Assembly: GCF_900108245.1 (NCBI RefSeq)
Contig: NZ_FNUY01000012.1
Span: 62,001-126,000, forward strand
Length of the DNA: 64,000 nt
DNA from: Allobosea lathyri
Lineage (GTDB): Bacteria; Pseudomonadota; Alphaproteobacteria; Rhizobiales; Beijerinckiaceae
Direction of reading: 5' to 3'
Shown here: positions 52,446-62,124 of the stretch, piece after piece
Layout of the letters: the number at the start of each line of letters is the position of its first letter
Position numbering within the stretch: position 1 is the stretch's first letter
Notes under the pieces: model-generated
The model's database searches: none
What the model saw: the letters and a program-made list of their open reading frames with translations, nothing else
Told to the model about the DNA's origin: nothing
Program-made: the position numbers and the translations under genes

Positions 52446-53756
52446 TCAGCCAGCTGTCACGCGCCGCCAGAAGCCCGACGAGAATCCCGGGTCGATATGG
52501 CCAGCGAAGTCGCGCCAATGCGGAAACGAGGCCTCGAAGGTTGCCGGCGACATGCGGGCGTCCTTGTAGGGGTTCACACGTCCGCCCGCCGTGATCGCAA
52601 TGCGGTCGAGTTCGTCGAGCAGGGCTGCCGTGCGCGCGCCGCGATTGGGAAAATCGAGCGTCAGGGTCGCCCCGGCAATCGGGAACGACATCATGCCGGG
52701 CGAGGGAACGTCGCCGAAGATCTTCAGGACGGTCAGGAAGGAGGCTTCGCCGGCCGCCAGCGTGCGCCTCAGCATCTCCTCCACTGCGGTGCGGGCGTGG
52801 ATCATGGGGATGGCACATTGGAATTGGCGCAGGCCGCCCGGCCCGTAGGCGCGGTTCCAGTCGTTGACGCGGTCCAGCGGGTAGAAAAACGGGCGATAGG
52901 GGATGCGTCGCGGCTCCGGCGACCGTGGCTGTGCGTTCCGGTAAAGCAGGTTGAAGACGCGCAGGGTCAGCCCGTTGATCAGCGGGATCGGCGGCTTGAG
53001 CGGGAAGGGCAGGCTGCGCCTGGCGCGTGGCTGCGGCGCATCCGAAGCCGGCGCATGATTTGCCCGGAAAAACACGCCGCGGCCGAAATTCGCGCCGCTG
53101 GCGAGCGAGTCGATCCAGGCGACGGTGTAGTCATGCGTCGCATCCGATTCTTCGGCGATCGCGAAGAAGCAGTCCAGCCCGTCGAAATGCAGCGTCTCCT
53201 GCCGCATCTCGGCCGAGGCGACCGGCATCAATTGCAGCGTCACCTGCGTGATCAGCCCGGTCAGGCCAAAGCCCCCGATGGTGGCTGCGAACAGCTCGCC
53301 GTTCATGTCGGGCGCGCAGGTCAGGCGGCTGCCATCCGAGCGTACGAGCTCGAAAGCCCGGACATGGCGGCCGAAGGTGCCGGCGCGATGGTGGTTCTTG
53401 CCATGGACGTCATTGGCAAGAGCCCCGCCGATGGTCACGAAGCAGGTGCCGGGCGTCACGGGGGGAAACCAGCCGGCGGGAACGACGAGCTTCAGCAGCG
53501 TGTCGAGAAGGACGCCGGCCTCGCAAGTGATGAGCCCGCTTTCGCGGTCGAACGCCAGAATGCGGTGGAGCTCGCGCCCCATGATCAGGGTGCCGCCATC
53601 GTTCAGGCAGGAATCGCCATAGGAGCGCCCATTGCCGAAGGGCAGTGCCGGGCGGCGATGTCGGGATGGGGCCGCGATCCAGTCCTCGGGTTCGACGAAC
53701 TCGCTGTCCCGCGCCGACAGCCCACCCCAGGAGCGGATATCGGGCGGGGTGCTCAC
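52446..53756 (-). CDS. DprE1-like FAD-linked oxidoreductase
   Basis: A 436-residue VAO-type flavoenzyme. FGNGRSYGD and GGALANDVHGKNHHRAGTFG closely resemble the FAD-binding region of mycobacterial DprE1, which oxidises decaprenylphosphoryl-ribose at C2; GGFGLTGLITQVTLQLMP follows. The start GTG 53756 overlaps the UbiA stop in GTGA, so it is co-translated with the prenyltransferase that would make its substrate. The reductase partner DprE2 is not seen in the neighbourhood. Confidence 0.85.
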   Translation of the reverse strand: MSTPPDIRSWGGLSARDSEFVEPEDWIAAPSRHRRPALPFGNGRSYGDSCLNDGGTLIMGRELHRILAFDRESGLITCEAGVLLDTLLKLVVPAGWFPPVTPGTCFVTIGGALANDVHGKNHHRAGTFGRHVRAFELVRSDGSRLTCAPDMNGELFAATIGGFGLTGLITQVTLQLMPVASAEMRQETLHFDGLDCFFAIAEESDATHDYTVAWIDSLASGANFGRGVFFRANHAPASDAPQPRARRSLPFPLKPPIPLINGLTLRVFNLLYRNAQPRSPEPRRIPYRPFFYPLDRVNDWNRAYGPGGLRQFQCAIPMIHARTAVEEMLRRTLAAGEASFLTVLKIFGDVPSPGMMSFPIAGATLTLDFPNRGARTAALLDELDRIAITAGGRVNPYKDARMSPATFEASFPHWRDFAGHIDPGFSSGFWRRVTAG

Positions 53757-54643
53757 GGCAGGACGGTCGCCGCGACCATGATCGCCAGCACGGTTGCGCC
53801 GGTGACCTGGCTGCGCCAGTCGCGGATCATGAAGACGAGCGGATCGTCGGGCAACTGTCCGCGCCGGGCCAGGAACCAGATTCGCGCCATCTGGTAGAGG
53901 ATGATAGGGCAGACCAGCCAGATCAGCTCCGGATGTCGATAAAGCTGCTTCACTGCGGCGCTGTCGACATAGAGCGCCATGATCAGCGCGCAGGTGCAGC
54001 CGGAGGCCATGCCGAGCTGGGACAGGGCCTCGATATCTTCGGCATGGTAGCCGCGCCCGGCCTTCTTCAGGCCCGACTGGTCCTGGGTGATGCGCAATTC
54101 GGCATAACGCTTCACCAGGGCAAGGCTGAGGAACAGGAACATCGAGAAAGCGAGCAGCCAGGACGACAGGGGGATTGCGGCGGCCGCGTTGCCGGCGAGA
54201 ATTCGCAGGGTATGCAGGGCGGCCAGAGCGAGCACGTCGACAAGCAGCTTGCGCTTGAGGACGAAGAGATAGGCCAGGGCCAAAGCGAGATAGGCCGTGA
54301 GCGCCAGCAGGAAGAGCCTGGGCTCGGGCACGAGGAAGGCGAGGGCGAAGGCGGTGAGCAGCAGCAGCGGCATGGCCATATAGGCCTGCCTTTCGGTGAT
54401 CTCGCCCGCTGCCAGCGGCCGCTTGCATTTCGTCGGATGGCGCCTGTCCGCCTCGACATCGAGGATGTCGTTGAGGAGGTAGATGGAGGATGCGATCAGG
54501 CTGAACGAGATGAAGGCGACGATGCCGTGCTGGATCGCGGCGATATCGAAGACATCGTGGTTGAGCAGGATGGGGATGAAGACGAGGCCGTTCTTGAGCC
54601 AATGATGCGGCCGCATCGCTCTGATCATCGCGGTCAAAGACAT
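53753..54643 (-). CDS. UbiA-family prenyltransferase, likely polyprenyl-phosphate phosphoribosyltransferase
   Basis: A 296-residue membrane protein with about nine helices. The first Asp-rich motif is LLNDILDVEADRRHPTKCKR; RPHHWLKNGLVFIPILLNH at the start and MARIWFLARRGQLPDDPLVF near the end resemble Rv3806c-type decaprenyl-phosphate phosphoribosyltransferases. The product, polyprenyl-phosphoribose phosphate, fits the adjacent DprE1-like enzyme. I chose ATG 54643 (MSLTAMIRAM) over an in-frame extension. The missing phosphatase may be encoded elsewhere. Confidence 0.82.
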   Translation of the reverse strand: MSLTAMIRAMRPHHWLKNGLVFIPILLNHDVFDIAAIQHGIVAFISFSLIASSIYLLNDILDVEADRRHPTKCKRPLAAGEITERQAYMAMPLLLLTAFALAFLVPEPRLFLLALTAYLALALAYLFVLKRKLLVDVLALAALHTLRILAGNAAAAIPLSSWLLAFSMFLFLSLALVKRYAELRITQDQSGLKKAGRGYHAEDIEALSQLGMASGCTCALIMALYVDSAAVKQLYRHPELIWLVCPIILYQMARIWFLARRGQLPDDPLVFMIRDWRSQVTGATVLAIMVAATVLP

Positions 54644-55069
54644 AGCGGCTCTCGTTTTCCCTACGAAGTTCCGTTTCCCGGGCAGAGCTCGCTTCACCCA
54701 TGCGCGCGGCAACAGACAGCAGATCGCTCTTGCGGCTGCGTTTCTGGCCGACAAATCCTAAGCACGGGTGGATAAGGGGCTTTTTCGGGCGCCCAATCGG
54801 CTGCCATGATTAACAGCAGCCTGCCGCAATCCTGGGCGCGGCGCGGCAAATCCGGCCGCTAGGCAGGGCATTTGGCCCGGTTTCACGCTCATCGCGATGA
54901 GGCGGGATCGTTCTGGGTGCGGCATGCGGCAGTTTGCCGGCAGGCGTGCGGAAGCGCGAGAGATCAGATCGCGATCCCATCGGCCGCGATGCTTTCGCAG
55001 AGACAGGAGCCTGGTCGTCACGGCCTGCAGCACATGGCTGCAGGCCGTCATAGAAGGCTTCAGGCCCGA
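54644..55069. other. Intergenic region with a terminator-like hairpin
   Basis: About 425 bases without a supported gene. CGGCCTGCAG (55021-55030) and CTGCAGGCCG (55038-55047) form a 10-bp hairpin about 23 bases past the minus-strand stop at 55070; it probably ends that transcript. The rest should hold the UbiA promoter, which I cannot pinpoint. Confidence 0.5.
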
Positions 55070-55963
55070 TCAGGCCTTGGCGGAGCTTGCGGCGGCGTCG
55101 ATATTGGCGACGAGTTCGGCATCGAGGCCAAGCGCGCCTGCGAGCCCTGCAAGGAAGTCCTTCTCCGCCGGCTTGTCGGGATTGATGGCGATCCGGGCGG
55201 CCGTATAGATCTGCGCGGCCAGCTCCGGCGATTCAGCCGCTTCGACCAGCGTGTCGACCGAGGCCGGGTTGGCCATCTCGTTGGCCAGCCACTCATTCGC
55301 CTCGGGATCGAAGCCCGCTTCGCGAAGCCCGCCGAGAATCGTGTTGCGCTCGTCGGGGTCGATGGTGCCATCGGCGGCGGCCGCTGCGATCATCGCGCGA
55401 ATGAAGACCAGCGCAGTGGCTTCCGTCGCGGCTGCCGGCTCGAAGCCGGTGCCGGCGGGGGCAGGCAGGATGGCCTGCTGCTGGCTGTCGAGCAGGGGCT
55501 TGCCGGCCTGATGGTTCTGGTAGGCCTTGTAGGCGAGGCCGCCGATCAGCGCGAGACCACCGAGCTTGGCCGCCGAACCGGCGACGGAGCGGCCGGCCGA
55601 GGTGCCGAAAACCAGAGCCCCGAGGCCGCCCAGCACTGCGGTGGCCATGGCGGGATTGCTGTTGAACATGCCCTTGGCCTGTTCGAGAATGTCCTGCGGC
55701 GAACGGCCACCCGCGACCTTGCCGAAGGCGTCGGTCGCCGTCTGCTGCACGCCGGTCTGGCGCGCGGCGTCGCCGACGCCCTGCGTGGCCTGACCGAAAA
55801 TCTGGCCGGCCATCCCGGCCAGACCGCCTGCGCCGCCGGCCTTCTGGACCTGCTCGGCGAGCCCGCCCAGCATGCCGCCGAGACCGCCCGGCTGCCCTGC
55901 CTGCGATCCGGCCTGGCTACCTGCACTGATCAGGGCATCGAGCAGCGATTTGGCGTTGAACAT
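55070..55963 (-). CDS. TerB-like/DUF533 membrane-associated protein
   Basis: A 297-residue protein. The first half is Gly/Ala/Gln-rich (GQPGGLGGMLGGLAEQVQKA) with a hydrophobic patch (TAVLGGLGALVFGTSAG), and the C-terminal half is a TerB-type helical domain (IRAMIAAAAADGTIDPDERN). DUF533 proteins of this type are seen in many proteobacteria with no known function. ATG 55963 (MFNAKSLLDAL) is preferred to the in-frame upstream ATG. Confidence 0.85.
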   Translation of the reverse strand: MFNAKSLLDALISAGSQAGSQAGQPGGLGGMLGGLAEQVQKAGGAGGLAGMAGQIFGQATQGVGDAARQTGVQQTATDAFGKVAGGRSPQDILEQAKGMFNSNPAMATAVLGGLGALVFGTSAGRSVAGSAAKLGGLALIGGLAYKAYQNHQAGKPLLDSQQQAILPAPAGTGFEPAAATEATALVFIRAMIAAAAADGTIDPDERNTILGGLREAGFDPEANEWLANEMANPASVDTLVEAAESPELAAQIYTAARIAINPDKPAEKDFLAGLAGALGLDAELVANIDAAASSAKA

Positions 55964-56082
55964 AGGTTTTCCTTTCAGTCGCGGCATAGCCACCCTGCGG
56001 CGGAGTTAGGTACCGCAATGCACAATCGCCAGAGGGATCATGCAAAACAGCACGGCAGGGCTGCGGTTTTATAACACCGGAC

Positions 56083-56565
56083 CTAGGCCATTGGCAGCGG
56101 CAGCAGGCCCGGTTCCTTCAGCGTCTCCAGCGCAATCTCCGAGCGCACGCGCGCCACGCTCTCATGCGGCATCAAGATTTCGTTGACGAGGCGAGACAGC
56201 TCCTTGAGGTCTCCGACAGCCACCTTGAGCAGGTAATCTGCCTCGCCGGTCAGCGCATGCGCCTCCAGGATCGCGGGCGTCAACCGCACGAGATCGCGAA
56301 AGCGCCGCGCATTGTCGCGGGAGTGCGTGTCGAGCGCGACATGGATGAAGACGATGACGCCGAGCCCGACGGCCGAGGGTTCGATCACGGCACGATAGCC
56401 GCGGATCGCGCCGTCCTGCTCCAGACGTTGCCGCCGCCGTGAGACCTGGCTCGCGGATAGCCCGACCTTGTCGGCGAGAGCTCCGTTCGTCAGCGAGGCG
56501 TCCTGCTGGAGAGCATCGAGCAGGCGCCAGTCGAAGGCGTCGAGATTGGTCATACCGTGCATCAT
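56083..56565 (-). CDS. Lrp/AsnC-family regulator, probably of hppD
   Basis: A 160-residue regulator: winged helix (FDWRLLDALQQDASLTNGAL, VGLSASQVSRRRQRLEQDGA) and an RAM domain (DTHSRDNARRFRDLVRL, GEADYLLKVAVGDLKELSR). The gene is divergent from hppD with an inverted repeat between, the standard layout for a local Lrp-type regulator. Start is ATG 56565 or 56553 (MTNLDAFDW); no strong ribosome site. Confidence 0.9.
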   Translation of the reverse strand: MMHGMTNLDAFDWRLLDALQQDASLTNGALADKVGLSASQVSRRRQRLEQDGAIRGYRAVIEPSAVGLGVIVFIHVALDTHSRDNARRFRDLVRLTPAILEAHALTGEADYLLKVAVGDLKELSRLVNEILMPHESVARVRSEIALETLKEPGLLPLPMA

Positions 56566-56587
56566 TTAAGCCGAAGTGCTCAGTCTG

Positions 56588-56620
56588 TGCAAAATTGACC
56601 GTCATTCTCACAATTTTGCA
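56588..56620. promoter_or_regulatory. Inverted repeat between the AsnC regulator and hppD
   Basis: TGCAAAATTG (56588-56597) and CAATTTTGCA (56611-56620) are perfect 10-bp arms separated by 13 bases. AT-rich arms in a GC-rich genome, placed between divergent regulator and target, fit an Lrp-family operator. Confidence 0.7.
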
Positions 56621-56677
56621 AGCTCTTTGCCTCGTCGGCGCGCGAACATGACACGAGCGAACAAGAGGAGAGCTCTT

Positions 56678-57805
56678 ATGGGTCCGTTTCCGCACGATGC
56701 CGCTCCGCCGGCCATTTCGGACGCCAATCCGATGGGCACCGATGGCTTCGAATTCGTCGAATACGCTCATCCGGAGCCGGAAAAGCTTGGCGCTCTGTTC
56801 GAGACGATGGGGTTCACGCCGGTCGCCCGGCACCGCTCGAAGCAGGTCACGCTATATCGACAGGGCGACATCAACTTCGTCGTGAACGCCGAGCCGAACT
56901 CTTTCGCGCAAGGTTTCGCGTCAGAGCACGGCCCCTGCGCCTGCGCCATGGCCTTTCGCGTTGTCGATGCGAAGCAGGCCTTCGCGCGCGCCGTGTCGGT
57001 CGGTGCGGAGCCTTATGAAAGCAAGGTCGGTCCCGGCGAGCTCACCATCCCCGCTGTGAAGGGCATTGGCGGTTCGATCCTTTATTTCGTCGATCGCTAT
57101 GGCGAGAAGGGCTCGATCTGGGACGTCGATTTCGAGTGGATCGCCGAGGCGGACCCGCATCCCGAGCAGGCAGGACTCTACTATCTCGATCACCTCACGC
57201 ATAACGTCCAGCGCGGTCGGATGAACCATTGGGCCGACTGGTATGGCAAGCTGTTCAATTTCCGCGAGATCCGCTTCTTCAATATCGAGGGCAAGCTGAC
57301 CGGGCTGATCTCGCGCGCTTTGACCTCGCCCTGCGGCAAGATCCGCATTCCGATCAACGAGTCGCTCGACGACAAGAGCCAGATCGAGGAGTACCTGCGC
57401 CAGTATAAGGGCGAGGGCATCCAGCATGTCGCGATGGGCGCGCACGACATCTACGCCACTGTCGAGCAATTGCGTCGCAACCAGTTGCCCTTCATGCCGG
57501 CGCCGCCCGCGACCTATTACGAGAAGATCGATGCCCGCGTGCCAGGGCATGGCGAGCCGGTCGACCGGCTGAAGGCCAATGGCATCCTGATCGATGGCGA
57601 AGGGGCGGTGGCGCTCGGGTCCAAGGAAGGCCGGATGAGCAAGGTCCTGCTGCAGATATTCTCCGGGACCGTGGTCGGGCCGATCTTCTTCGAGTTCATC
57701 CAGCGCAAGGGCGATGATGGCTTCGGCGAAGGCAATTTCCGGGCGCTGTTCGAATCGATCGAAGAGGACCAGATCCGGCGTGGCGTGTTGACCGCGGCGG
57801 AGTAG
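56678..57805 (+). CDS. hppD: 4-hydroxyphenylpyruvate dioxygenase
   Basis: A 375-residue non-heme iron enzyme converting 4-hydroxyphenylpyruvate to homogentisate in tyrosine breakdown. The iron ligands are His in YLDHLTHNV, His in IQHVAMG and Glu in IFFEFIQRKG. FSGTVVGPIFFEF and AALGFTP-like repeats show the two VOC halves. AGAGGAG precedes ATG 56678. No homogentisate genes are adjacent; the AsnC regulator upstream probably senses an aromatic amino acid. Confidence 0.95.
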   Translation: MGPFPHDAAPPAISDANPMGTDGFEFVEYAHPEPEKLGALFETMGFTPVARHRSKQVTLYRQGDINFVVNAEPNSFAQGFASEHGPCACAMAFRVVDAKQAFARAVSVGAEPYESKVGPGELTIPAVKGIGGSILYFVDRYGEKGSIWDVDFEWIAEADPHPEQAGLYYLDHLTHNVQRGRMNHWADWYGKLFNFREIRFFNIEGKLTGLISRALTSPCGKIRIPINESLDDKSQIEEYLRQYKGEGIQHVAMGAHDIYATVEQLRRNQLPFMPAPPATYYEKIDARVPGHGEPVDRLKANGILIDGEGAVALGSKEGRMSKVLLQIFSGTVVGPIFFEFIQRKGDDGFGEGNFRALFESIEEDQIRRGVLTAAE

Positions 57806-57818
57806 CGCGCCACCCCGT

Positions 57819-57901
57819 CATTGCGAGGAGCGCAAGCGACGAAGCAATCCAGGGGACGTGGAGCGCTGCCGCCCTGGATTGCTTCGCTTGTGCTCGCAAT
57901 G
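57819..57901. repeat. Palindromic intergenic repeat with CATTGCGAG ends
   Basis: CATTGCGAG (57819-57827) and CTCGCAATG (57893-57901) with inner GCAATCCAGG (57844-57853) and CCTGGATTGC (57873-57882). A separate family from the CGTCATCC elements. Confidence 0.75.
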
Positions 57902-57908
57902 CCGAGTT

Positions 57909-58721
57909 CTACGGTGCGAGCTTGCGCAGCAATAGCGGCGCGCCGACGGCAGGGTCCCTGCGCCATTGGCTGTTCTCGAAGACGAGATCGACGCCGTGGC
58001 CCTTGCGGGCGACCAGCGTCAGCCTGCCGCCGGAATAGCGCCAGCCCACGGGATCGAAGATCGTCAGCCCGGTATCCTGGCAGGTTCCTTCGAAAGCCGC
58101 CGGTGCGCGGCCGTCGGCCGAGACCGGGGTGGCGCTGAGCGTGATGCGGCAGGCTTCGCGGTTCTGCTGCCGCATCACGGCGTAGCGGCCGGGCAGCGTG
58201 TCCGGTGCCGGAGCGCTGGCTGGATCTACGGTCGTGGGGCGCTGCGCGGCCGTGGCGGTCCGCTCGGCCGTGTTCTGGGTTGGGCGCCTGGCGCTGCGGG
58301 GGTGGTCTTTCGAGGCGAGCGCGTATTGCTTGCCATCCGTTCCCTTGCCCTGAAAGCCGGCGTCGGGCGTCCGCTCGTCGAAGGCGATCACCACCTTGCC
58401 GGCGGCATCGCGCAATTGCGGCCTGCCATTGGGGGAGATGTTCCAGGTCTGGACGTCCGACAGAACAGGCAATGCGCGCCGGCAGGTCGCGGGAAAGCGG
58501 ACCTGGCGACCCTGCGGCGTTTCCTCGACGCCAAGGGTGACGGTGCAGCTGCGCGATGCACCGACCTGTTCGAGCTCCCAGGCGCCGAGCAGCGGGCGGA
58601 TCGCATCGGGAGCCTTGTCGGCCCCGCGCGGTGGCGGAGCCGTCTGCGCCCCGGCGGGGGCGAACCACAATCCACAGCCTGCCGCGACCAGCGGCAGGAG
58701 GAGACCTAAGTGGCGGAGCAT
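57909..58721 (-). CDS. Two-domain AprI/Inh-like lipoprotein
   Basis: A 270-residue exported protein. Signal peptide with lipobox LVAAGC (MLRHLGLLLPLVAAGCGLWF). Two similar beta domains follow: domain 1 (PLLGAWELEQVGASRSCTVTL, FPATCRRALPVL) and domain 2 (LPGRYAVMRQQNREACRITL, FEGTCQDTGLTIFDP), each with a pair of cysteines in family positions, joined by a Thr/Pro-rich linker. It looks like a duplicated protease-inhibitor domain; inhibition is inferred. It follows the 2-hydroxyacid dehydrogenase gene by 8 bases. Confidence 0.78.
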   Translation of the reverse strand: MLRHLGLLLPLVAAGCGLWFAPAGAQTAPPPRGADKAPDAIRPLLGAWELEQVGASRSCTVTLGVEETPQGRQVRFPATCRRALPVLSDVQTWNISPNGRPQLRDAAGKVVIAFDERTPDAGFQGKGTDGKQYALASKDHPRSARRPTQNTAERTATAAQRPTTVDPASAPAPDTLPGRYAVMRQQNREACRITLSATPVSADGRAPAAFEGTCQDTGLTIFDPVGWRYSGGRLTLVARKGHGVDLVFENSQWRRDPAVGAPLLLRKLAP

Positions 58722-58729
58722 GCTGCGGC

Positions 58730-59704
58730 TCAGGCTTTCGTCCATGGTGTCTCGGGCACAGGGGTCAGCGGGCCCTTGCCATCGAACCACGAAAACAGGT
58801 TGTCGACCAGAAGCTGACCCATCTGTTCGCGGGTGTGGACCGAGGCAGAGCCGACATGGGGCAACAGCACGACATGATCCAGCGCGATCAGTTCGGCGGG
58901 CACGCGCGGTTCGTCCTCGAAGACGTCGAGACCGGCCGAGAGAATGGTCTTGCTCTTGAGCGCCTCGATCAGCGCCTGTTCGTCGATGACCGTGCCGCGG
59001 CCGACATTGACGACAATGCCGTTGGGGCCGAGCGCCTTGAACACCTCGGCATTGATCATGTGATGGGTCGAGGCGCCGCCGGGCGCGACGGAGACCAGCG
59101 TATCGACGTCGGCAGCCATCTCGACGAGCGAGGGATAGTAGCGATAGGGCACGTCCGCCTGGCGCGAGCGGCCGTGATAGGCGATCGGGACGCCGAAGGC
59201 CTCCAGCCGGTGCGCGACGGCTTTGCCGATGCGGCCCAGACCGACGATGCCGACCTTGCGCTTGCGCAGCGATGTCGTCAGCGGATAGGCGCCCTTCAGC
59301 CACTTGCCTTCGCGCAGATAGCGATCGACCTGCGGCAATTGCCTGATCGTCGCGAGCAGCAGGCCGATCGTCAGGTCGGCGACCTCGTCGGAGAGTACAT
59401 CGGGGGTGTTGGACACCACGATGCCGCGCTTGCCGGCCTCCGCCGCGTCGACATTGTCGTAGCCGACACCGAAATTGGCGATCATCTCGAGCTTAGGCAG
59501 CGCGTCGAACAGCGCGCCATCGGTCCTCATGTGGCCGCCGCCGCCGGCAATGCCGCGCACGCGGTCGGCGACCTCGCGTAGCAGCGCTGCGCGGTCATCG
59601 GCCTTCCAGAGCTCGTGGACGGTGAAACGCGCCTTCAGCTGGTCGGCCGCATAGGGCATCAGCGGGCCGGTCATGATGATCTCGGTGGCGTTGGGCCGTG
59701 TCAT
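58730..59704 (-). CDS. 2-hydroxyacid dehydrogenase (glyoxylate/hydroxypyruvate reductase-like)
   Basis: A 324-residue D-isomer-specific dehydrogenase. NAD motif VGIVGLGRIGKAVAHRLEAF, substrate Arg in VNVGRGTVIDE, Glu in DVFEDEPRVP, and catalytic His in LLPHVGSASVHTR are all present. It probably reduces glyoxylate, hydroxypyruvate or a related 2-keto acid. ATG 59704 (MTRPNATEII) is preferred. It follows the GntR gene on the same strand and may be co-regulated with the ABC importer. Confidence 0.92.
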   Translation of the reverse strand: MTRPNATEIIMTGPLMPYAADQLKARFTVHELWKADDRAALLREVADRVRGIAGGGGHMRTDGALFDALPKLEMIANFGVGYDNVDAAEAGKRGIVVSNTPDVLSDEVADLTIGLLLATIRQLPQVDRYLREGKWLKGAYPLTTSLRKRKVGIVGLGRIGKAVAHRLEAFGVPIAYHGRSRQADVPYRYYPSLVEMAADVDTLVSVAPGGASTHHMINAEVFKALGPNGIVVNVGRGTVIDEQALIEALKSKTILSAGLDVFEDEPRVPAELIALDHVVLLPHVGSASVHTREQMGQLLVDNLFSWFDGKGPLTPVPETPWTKA

Positions 59705-59863
59705 GAAGATGCTTCCGTAAGCTGGATGTGGGCTGCTTGATTCGGTCTTTATGAATCGATTAAATAACGAGTATGAAGGCCAAGCCGAGGGTCGCACACT
59801 CCCTTGCGCAGCATGGCCGGCATCTCAACACGCTTCGCGCTGCTCGAAAAGCACCTGCGGCGT

Positions 59864-60643
59864 TTATTTAGTATGCTTTATTTTCGCTATTTTCAGGTTG
59901 GCCAGCGTGACCGCGTCGCCCAGGAAGGTGAGCGTGGCGTTCAGGCTGTCGATGACGAGTCCGGCCATCCGCGCTGCCGCGAGATCTCCGTCGCGCTGGA
60001 TGATGGCATTCAGGATGTGTTCGTGGTCGACCAGCGACGCGACGAAGAAGTCGCGGTCGTCGACCGATTTCAGCAGCAGGGTCCACTGGATCGTCGCCGT
60101 CACCACGCTGGCGAGGCATTGCAGCGTCGAGTTCTGCGCGGCCGCGAAGATGGCCTCGTGGAAGGCGAGGTCGGCCCGGATCGTCGTGTCGGCATAGGGC
60201 GGGTTTTCGGTCATGCCGCGAAAGGCGGCCTCGATCCGGGCGATGTCGGCGGGGGTACGGCGCAGGGCCGCCAGCCGGGCTGCGCTCGGCTCGACGAAAT
60301 GACGCAACTCAAAGAGATCGCGGATGAATTTCTCGTTCGGGTCGGCCTCGAAATGCCAGGAGAGCACATCGGGGTCGAGCAGGTTCCAGCTGTCGCGAGG
60401 GGCGGCGCGGGTTCCGCTCTTGGGCCGAGCCTCGACCAGGCCCTTGGCGGTCAGGATCTTTACGGCCTCGCGATAGGCTGTGCGGGAGACGGAAATCTCC
60501 GACCGCAGATCGTCCTCGTTGGGCAGAAGTTCTCCGGCCTTCACGGCGCCGGTGATGATGGCGACAGCGAGTTTCTGCGCGACCTGACCGAACAAACGGT
60601 CGGGATTCAAGGTCGTCGGCCGCGAATAGTCGCGCACCCGCAT
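59864..60643 (-). CDS. GntR/FadR-family transcriptional regulator
   Basis: A 259-residue regulator: winged helix (about 15-78, GELLPNEDDLRSEISVSRTA, YREAVKILTAKGLVEARPKS) and a C-terminal FCD domain with metal-binding His/Asp in LAFHEAIFAAAQNS and LVDHEHILNAI. FCD regulators sense organic or sugar acids. It is divergent from the ABC importer by about 255 bases, so it probably controls that operon and perhaps the downstream dehydrogenase. Confidence 0.92.
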   Translation of the reverse strand: MRVRDYSRPTTLNPDRLFGQVAQKLAVAIITGAVKAGELLPNEDDLRSEISVSRTAYREAVKILTAKGLVEARPKSGTRAAPRDSWNLLDPDVLSWHFEADPNEKFIRDLFELRHFVEPSAARLAALRRTPADIARIEAAFRGMTENPPYADTTIRADLAFHEAIFAAAQNSTLQCLASVVTATIQWTLLLKSVDDRDFFVASLVDHEHILNAIIQRDGDLAAARMAGLVIDSLNATLTFLGDAVTLANLKIAKIKHTK

Positions 60644-60898
60644 TGTTTGCCGCCCCCCTGGATTTCGCGAAGCGTGCGGCGGAAAAATGCGCCATGTTCG
60701 CCATCGCCGCGGCGCTTGACACGCCTGCTCGTATCGTATGACTTTATCGCAGATGATACCGGACGCAACAGGCCAAGCCTGATCTGCGGCCGTTTGCATC
60801 GATCGGTCACAAGAAGCCGATAATGCTGATGTGGAATCACTCCCCAAGGGAGGGCTACCGCGTCCTCGGGGAAACAGAAGTCCAAGGGAAGGCTCCAG

Positions 60899-61954
<1,056 letters not shown>

Positions 61955-62124
61955 GCGGTCCGCAGGCCTGCGCAACGCGCCGAAGCCTGATCGGGAGAGA
62001 CGAGACACGAGATCAAGCCGGCTCCCATCCATGTCCGATGGGGGCGGGTCCACACCAAAACCGGACAATCCGGTTCAAGGCTGCCGAAAAGAGCGGCCGA
62101 ACCAACATCCCAGGGAGGACACAC

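Noticed and set aside
52446..54701. A 751-codon open frame that would fuse the DprE1-like protein to an upstream extension
   Set aside because: The upstream half lies in the wrong frame across the UbiA gene; GTG 53756 in the GTGA overlap is the natural start.
60716..60744. TTGACA-like promoter upstream of the ABC importer
   Set aside because: TTGACA at 60716-60721 lacks a recognisable -10 at 16-18 bases, so I did not list it.
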